Below, in pieces: positions 7,280 through 10,330 of a stretch of DNA of 10,330 nt. Below the pieces are notes generated by a model that was given only the letters and a program-made list of their open reading frames with translations, was not told where the DNA came from and did not search any database. How positions within the stretch are numbered: position 1 is the first letter of the stretch; each line of letters begins with the position of its first letter. This DNA comes from Parachlamydiaceae bacterium (GTDB lineage: Bacteria > Chlamydiota > Chlamydiia > Chlamydiales > Parachlamydiaceae): NCBI GenBank assembly GCA_030679615.1, contig JAUXSJ010000123.1, positions 1-10,330 of the forward strand, written 5' to 3'. The translations under genes were made by a program, and so were the position numbers.

Positions 7280-7641
7280 GGGTGTATTTTTTGAAATTGG
7301 TTATATGTATATAAAAGTATCATAATCATTAGGATGATCCATAATAAAAACATATAAGGATCATACCATAGATCAAGAGTTTCAATACGCTCTGAAGATG
7401 GAGCTGTTTTTATGGAGCTATTTTCATGGAGAGGCTGACCAACTGGATCATCTTTAAATGCTTCGTTTAATTGAGGAACATCTTTTGCTTGAATCCATTC
7501 TTTCCATCCTTTTTTCCATACATATGTATCAGGCGTAAAATAAATATTTTTTTTTAATTCTTTAATACTCAATGGACCTATTTGTTGGTCCCCCACTCTA
7601 ATCCACCATTCTTTTTTATTTTTAGAGCTAGGGATAACCAT
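7276..7641 (-). CDS. GYF_2-domain (DUF4339-like) protein with a C-terminal membrane anchor
   Basis: Residues ~11-60 match the bacterial GYF_2 pattern: an opening EWWIRVGDQQIGPLS, a helix, then TYVWKKGWKEWIQAKDVPQL. In this family the first strand carries a W/Y followed by a GP turn, and the W-x3-W-x2-A part closes the domain; GYF-type domains generally bind proline-rich peptides. A polar linker (~61-92) leads to one hydrophobic helix (~96-114, FLLWIILMIMILLY) and a short basic tail, so it is probably tail-anchored with the GYF domain in the cytoplasm. The start ATG has a strong AGGAG (complement of 7647-7651) five bases upstream. It is first of the minus-strand run with tilS (4-bp overlap) and ftsH. 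Its specific role is unknown. A speculative partner is the Pro-rich FtsH tail (PPPPPP at 892-897) encoded two genes downstream. Confidence 0.82.
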   Translation of the reverse strand: MVIPSSKNKKEWWIRVGDQQIGPLSIKELKKNIYFTPDTYVWKKGWKEWIQAKDVPQLNEAFKDDPVGQPLHENSSIKTAPSSERIETLDLWYDPYMFLLWIILMIMILLYTYNQFQKIHP

Positions 7642-7993
7642 TAATTCTCCTAAATATAAGACATTTAGTATCTCAAAATTTTTTGTTAAAATACTCTTTG
7701 GAGTGTGAAGGCCCTACCCATCTTATTACCCATAACTTTTTTTAACAATTTAACGCAGAGACGGGGAGACAGGGAGACGCGGGGAAGAACATTTTAAATT
7801 ATAATAATTTACCTTTTCTATTTAAAAATTTTCTCTGTGTCTCCCCGCCTCCCCGTCTCTGCGTTAAATTGTTAAAAAAGTTATGGGTAATAGGATGACC
7901 CTACCTTCGCACTCCAAAAAGTGCTTAACAAAAGCTTGCATAATTGTATCCAAATCGGTCATTATTTACTCTATTTGAATCACTAAGGAAATT
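7642..7993. other. Divergent intergenic region, mostly occupied by an inverted-repeat element
   Basis: It separates the minus-strand GYF_2-tilS-ftsH run from the plus-strand permease pair. The element at 7694-7921 takes up 228 of the 352 bases. That leaves only 52 bp before the GYF_2 gene and 72 bp before the first permease for their promoters. I see no clear -35/-10 pair on either side; weak AT-rich boxes exist on both. Promoters could extend into the element ends. Confidence 0.6.
7694..7921. mobile_element. MITE-like palindromic element, same ends as 457-611, octamer hairpin inside
   Basis: The ends (CTCTTTGGAGTGTGAAGG at 7694-7711; complement of 7904-7921 reads CTTTTTGGAGTGCGAAGG) match those of the element at 457-611. 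The left flank is TA (7692-7693) and the right flank is TG (7922-7923), possibly a decayed TA. Inside, almost the whole element is one inverted repeat. After the ends comes ATTACCCATAAC, then a 25-bp perfect match (7744-7768 with 7849-7873). The arms contain four octamers each: ACGCAGAG (7753-7760), ACGGGGAG (7761-7768), ACAGGGAG (7769-7776), ACGCGGGG (7777-7784), mirrored by CTCTGTGT (7833-7840), CTCCCCGC (7841-7848), CTCCCCGT (7849-7856) and CTCTGCGT (7857-7864). The ~45-bp centre is AT-rich. There is no coding capacity. Transcribed RNA would form a ~90-bp-per-arm hairpin. Confidence 0.75.
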
Positions 7994-9154
7994 ATGCCCG
8001 TACTCTGGCGTTATCTTATCATTGATTTTATTAAAGTGACTGGTGTCTGCGTTATTGCATTTATCGCCATTCTTTTAACAATGCGATTTGATGACATCGC
8101 GCACTTTGCTTCATTGGGCGCTTCTATTTCTTATATTATTTTTTTTACTTTATATCAAATCCCTTACATTTTACCGATCGCTCTTCCTCTTTCTTGTTTA
8201 ATAGCTTCATTAATTTTAGTCCAAAAGTTGTCTCATTCACATGAAATCACCGCATTACGCGCTTGCGGATTTTCATTAAAAAAAATAATCACACCTATTT
8301 TAATGACTGCTGGTTTCCTTGCCATCATTAATTTTTGGATAGCTTCTGAACTTGCAACGCAATCTCATTTAAAAACAAATTTATTAAAAACTGAATTACG
8401 GTCCATTAATCCACTCTTACTATTGAATCATAAACAGCTGATGAAAATGAAAGGATTTTACTTTACTTCATTAGGGCCTGTTCATGTGGGAGAATCAGCT
8501 TCAGATGTGGTTTTCGCACTTCCCAATCGTCATCGTGAACGTATCCACCTTGTTCTGGCACGTAATTTCCATTCCTCGCCTTCTTTATTTAATGGCGAAA
8601 ATGTCACTTTAATTACTTCAGAAAAAAATCTTGTTTCAAATGACTTTGATCATCTTCTCATTGAAAATATTGGAAAGCTTAAAACCGAAATTCAAGATTT
8701 TTCTGATTTTCTTCAAAGAAAAGCTTGGACAATTAACAATGATTATTTGCAATTTTCCATCTTATTAGCACGGATTCAGCTTCAAAAGGAAGAATATTTC
8801 AAAGCTAAAGCTGAAGAAAAAGATCCTCAATTACTCAAACAACTCATCCTCCATCTTAATCGTAGTCGATCTGAAGTGATTAAGCGTCTTTCAATATCAC
8901 TTGCTGTTTTTTCATTAACATTAATGGGATGTGCCTTCGGACTCAATATTAGCAGAAAAAAAACACCTAAATCCCTTTACTTTGTGATTGGATTAACCAC
9001 GTTTTATCTTATTTCTTTCTTTATTGCAAAAAGCATTGAGCACAATTTTTTTTTAGCAGGTGCTCTTTACTTAACGCCACACATCATTATCATCATTGTT
9101 TCCATTTATTTTATAAAACGTATTTCTAAAGGAATTGAACTATGTTTAAAATGA
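7994..9154 (+). CDS. LptF/LptG family permease (first of a pair)
   Basis: The LptF/LptG (YjgP/YjgQ) family forms the transmembrane half of the LptB2FG ABC transporter, which extracts lipopolysaccharide from the inner membrane and passes it to the LptC/LptA bridge. The topology is as expected: TM helices at ~9-29, 52-76 and 99-118, a large periplasmic domain (~120-295), and TM helices at ~299-318, 327-347 and 353-374. The coupling-helix motif HEITALRACGFSLKKI (83-98) places Glu84 where LptF/G have the conserved acidic residue that contacts LptB. The length (386) is normal. The ATG has AAGGA (7985-7989) four bases upstream. It overlaps the next permease by 13 bp. I cannot decide from sequence alone whether it is LptF or LptG; E. 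coli gene order (lptF first) would suggest LptF. LptB and the other Lpt components are not in this window. Confidence 0.9.
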   Translation: MPVLWRYLIIDFIKVTGVCVIAFIAILLTMRFDDIAHFASLGASISYIIFFTLYQIPYILPIALPLSCLIASLILVQKLSHSHEITALRACGFSLKKIITPILMTAGFLAIINFWIASELATQSHLKTNLLKTELRSINPLLLLNHKQLMKMKGFYFTSLGPVHVGESASDVVFALPNRHRERIHLVLARNFHSSPSLFNGENVTLITSEKNLVSNDFDHLLIENIGKLKTEIQDFSDFLQRKAWTINNDYLQFSILLARIQLQKEEYFKAKAEEKDPQLLKQLILHLNRSRSEVIKRLSISLAVFSLTLMGCAFGLNISRKKTPKSLYFVIGLTTFYLISFFIAKSIEHNFFLAGALYLTPHIIIIIVSIYFIKRISKGIELCLK

Positions 9155-10221
9155 TTTGGGAACGCTATTTTATCAAAGAATTCTTAAAAATTTTCTTTCT
9201 TTTCATCACATGTTTTTACGGATTGTATATAATTATTGATTATTCGAGTCATACCAATGCTTCATCCACACTCCCTTTAGAAAAACAAGAACTCATTCGT
9301 TATTATTTTTATCTATTTTCAAGCCGTGCTGAGATTCTTATTCCATTAGCACTCATTCTTGCTTTTGTAAAAACCGTTTGTACGTTGAATAATCAACAGG
9401 AATTAGCTGCTTTTATGGCATGTGGTTTTCCCTTAAAAGTCTTAATGCGCCCATTTCTTGTCGCTGGCTTCACATGCATGTTTATTCTTTATTTAAATGA
9501 ACAATTTATTCTTCCTACAGCTTTAAAAAAATTAAAACGGATTGAATCGGGAAAGCATCAAAAAAATCATCGTATACCCGATGTCAGTGTGAAAAACTTT
9601 TTTCTAGAAGATGGCTCTATTGTTCTTTATCAAGATTACGATCCCGATAAAGATGAATTTTTTGATGTGTATTGGATCCAGTCAATTGATAAACTTTATC
9701 GCATCAAATTTTTTCTTCCAAATCTTCCAACGCCGATTGGAAAATTTGTAGATTTGATTGAAAGACAGGAAAATGGAGAGTTATTACAAGTTAAAGCTTA
9801 TCCCGAGTTAACTTTTCCAGAAATTCGGTTTAATCGCGAAGCCTTACAATCCACTTTATTGGATCCCGAAATTCTTTCCTTAACCGATCTTTTTAGCCAA
9901 ACAAAAATCATTTCTCCTTCTCTAAATGAAAAAGAAAGCAAATTATTAACTGCGTTTTATTGGAAATTGATAATCCCTTTTCTTTGCCTTCTTGCGATTC
10001 TTGCTCCTGCGCCATTTTGTGTGAAATTTTCTAGGCAATCTCCGCAATTTCTAATTTATGTTTGCAGCATATTCGGGTTAATTGCATTTTATATGTTAAT
10101 TGATGCAGCCCAAATAATTTCAAAAAGGCAAGTCATTGAACCTATTTGGGCGTTGGGTTTTCCTTTTTTATGTGTCTTTACTTTTTTTACTTGGCGCTAT
10201 TTAAAAATAAAAACATCTTAA
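9142..10221 (+). CDS. LptF/LptG family permease (second of a pair)
   Basis: This is the partner of the preceding permease in the LPS/LOS export transporter. TM helices lie at ~14-33, 62-81 and 99-118, a periplasmic domain at ~120-270, and TM helices at ~273-295, 303-322 and 333-352. The coupling motif QELAAFMACGFPLKVLMRP (86-104) has the conserved Glu at 87. The segment LSLTDLF (246-252) before TM4 is typical of the family. The start ATG (9142-9144) lies inside the end of the first permease gene (stop at 9152-9154), and AAAGGA (9128-9133) sits 8 bases upstream, so the pair is translated from one mRNA, probably coupled. At 359 residues the length is usual for the family. By E. coli order this would be LptG, but the assignment is not certain. 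No convincing terminator follows the stop. Confidence 0.9.
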   Translation: MFKMIWERYFIKEFLKIFFLFITCFYGLYIIIDYSSHTNASSTLPLEKQELIRYYFYLFSSRAEILIPLALILAFVKTVCTLNNQQELAAFMACGFPLKVLMRPFLVAGFTCMFILYLNEQFILPTALKKLKRIESGKHQKNHRIPDVSVKNFFLEDGSIVLYQDYDPDKDEFFDVYWIQSIDKLYRIKFFLPNLPTPIGKFVDLIERQENGELLQVKAYPELTFPEIRFNREALQSTLLDPEILSLTDLFSQTKIISPSLNEKESKLLTAFYWKLIIPFLCLLAILAPAPFCVKFSRQSPQFLIYVCSIFGLIAFYMLIDAAQIISKRQVIEPIWALGFPFLCVFTFFTWRYLKIKTS

Positions 10222-10236
10222 AGTTTTTTCTTATTA

Positions 10237-10330
10237 CTAACTTCTTGAGCGTACTTTGTCAATTTCATCACACCAAATTAACTCATTGAATTTGTCTTTA
10301 ATTACTTTTTCTATAAATTTTTTTTTCCAG
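10237..10330 (-). CDS. Possible C-terminal end of a gene entering from the right edge
   Basis: On the minus strand one frame is open from the window edge for 30 codons and ends in TAG (complement of 10237-10239). The product ends NELIWCDEIDKVRSRS and is rich in Lys and acidic residues with a normal mixed composition; the other two minus-strand frames hit stops quickly. It would converge on the second permease gene with a 15-bp gap. With only 30 residues I recognise no family, and chance cannot be excluded. Confidence 0.45.
   Translation of the reverse strand, partial: WKKKFIEKVIKDKFNELIWCDEIDKVRSRS

Noticed and set aside
10206..10230. Intrinsic terminator after the second permease
   Set aside because: AAAAAC and GTTTTT flank the stop and a T-run follows, but the stem would be almost pure A-T and only ~6 bp, too weak to call.

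Overview
The window looks like chromosome from an AT-rich environmental (amoeba-associated) member of the Chlamydiae, something like a Parachlamydiaceae relative. The evidence is the gene set. FtsH is 910 residues, close to the roughly 910-920 residue size I remember for chlamydial FtsH and far above the ~640 residues of E. coli FtsH. The neighbourhood of two LptF/LptG permeases, tilS and ftsH also matches the arrangement I remember from Chlamydia trachomatis (CT838-CT841). No database search was possible, so the taxonomic call is inference.

Layout: 1-175 is the start of an Asn-rich gene leaving the window on the minus strand. 176-792 is non-coding and repeat-rich: a ~155-bp element with terminal inverted repeats flanked by TA, then a hairpin built of 8-bp units, then a perfect palindrome just past the next gene. 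793-2610 (minus) encodes a 605-residue unrecognised protein with an Asn/Gln-rich N-terminus and a coiled-coil-like C-terminus. 2611-3098 is non-coding, with a ~207-bp imperfect inverted repeat and a short hairpin, and ends in degenerate 10-bp tandem repeats that run into the ftsH stop codon. 3099-7641 (minus) holds, in transcription order, a GYF_2-domain tail-anchored protein, tilS and ftsH. 7642-7993 is a divergent intergenic region mostly filled by a ~228-bp inverted-repeat element. 7994-10221 (plus) is an overlapping pair of LptF/LptG permeases. A minus-strand gene end may enter from the right edge (10237-10330).

How the genes work together: the permease pair would form the transmembrane part of the LPS/LOS export ABC transporter. 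TilS modifies the AUA-reading tRNA-Ile, and FtsH is the membrane AAA protease; these are housekeeping functions. The GYF_2 protein is small and membrane-anchored, of unknown role, and overlaps tilS by 4 bp, so it is probably co-translated with it. The 605-residue protein, the Asn-rich left-edge gene and the repeats look like accessory sequence attached to a conserved core block.

I did not find a clear new defence or mobile system. The most unusual signal is in the non-coding DNA. Three hairpins of different sequence (692-757, 2836-2919, 7753-7864) all have arms made of consecutive 8-bp units, most starting with ACG, and the mismatches I found between their octamer arms are all transitions. 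Two elements about 7 kb apart share the same terminal inverted repeats but have different interiors.
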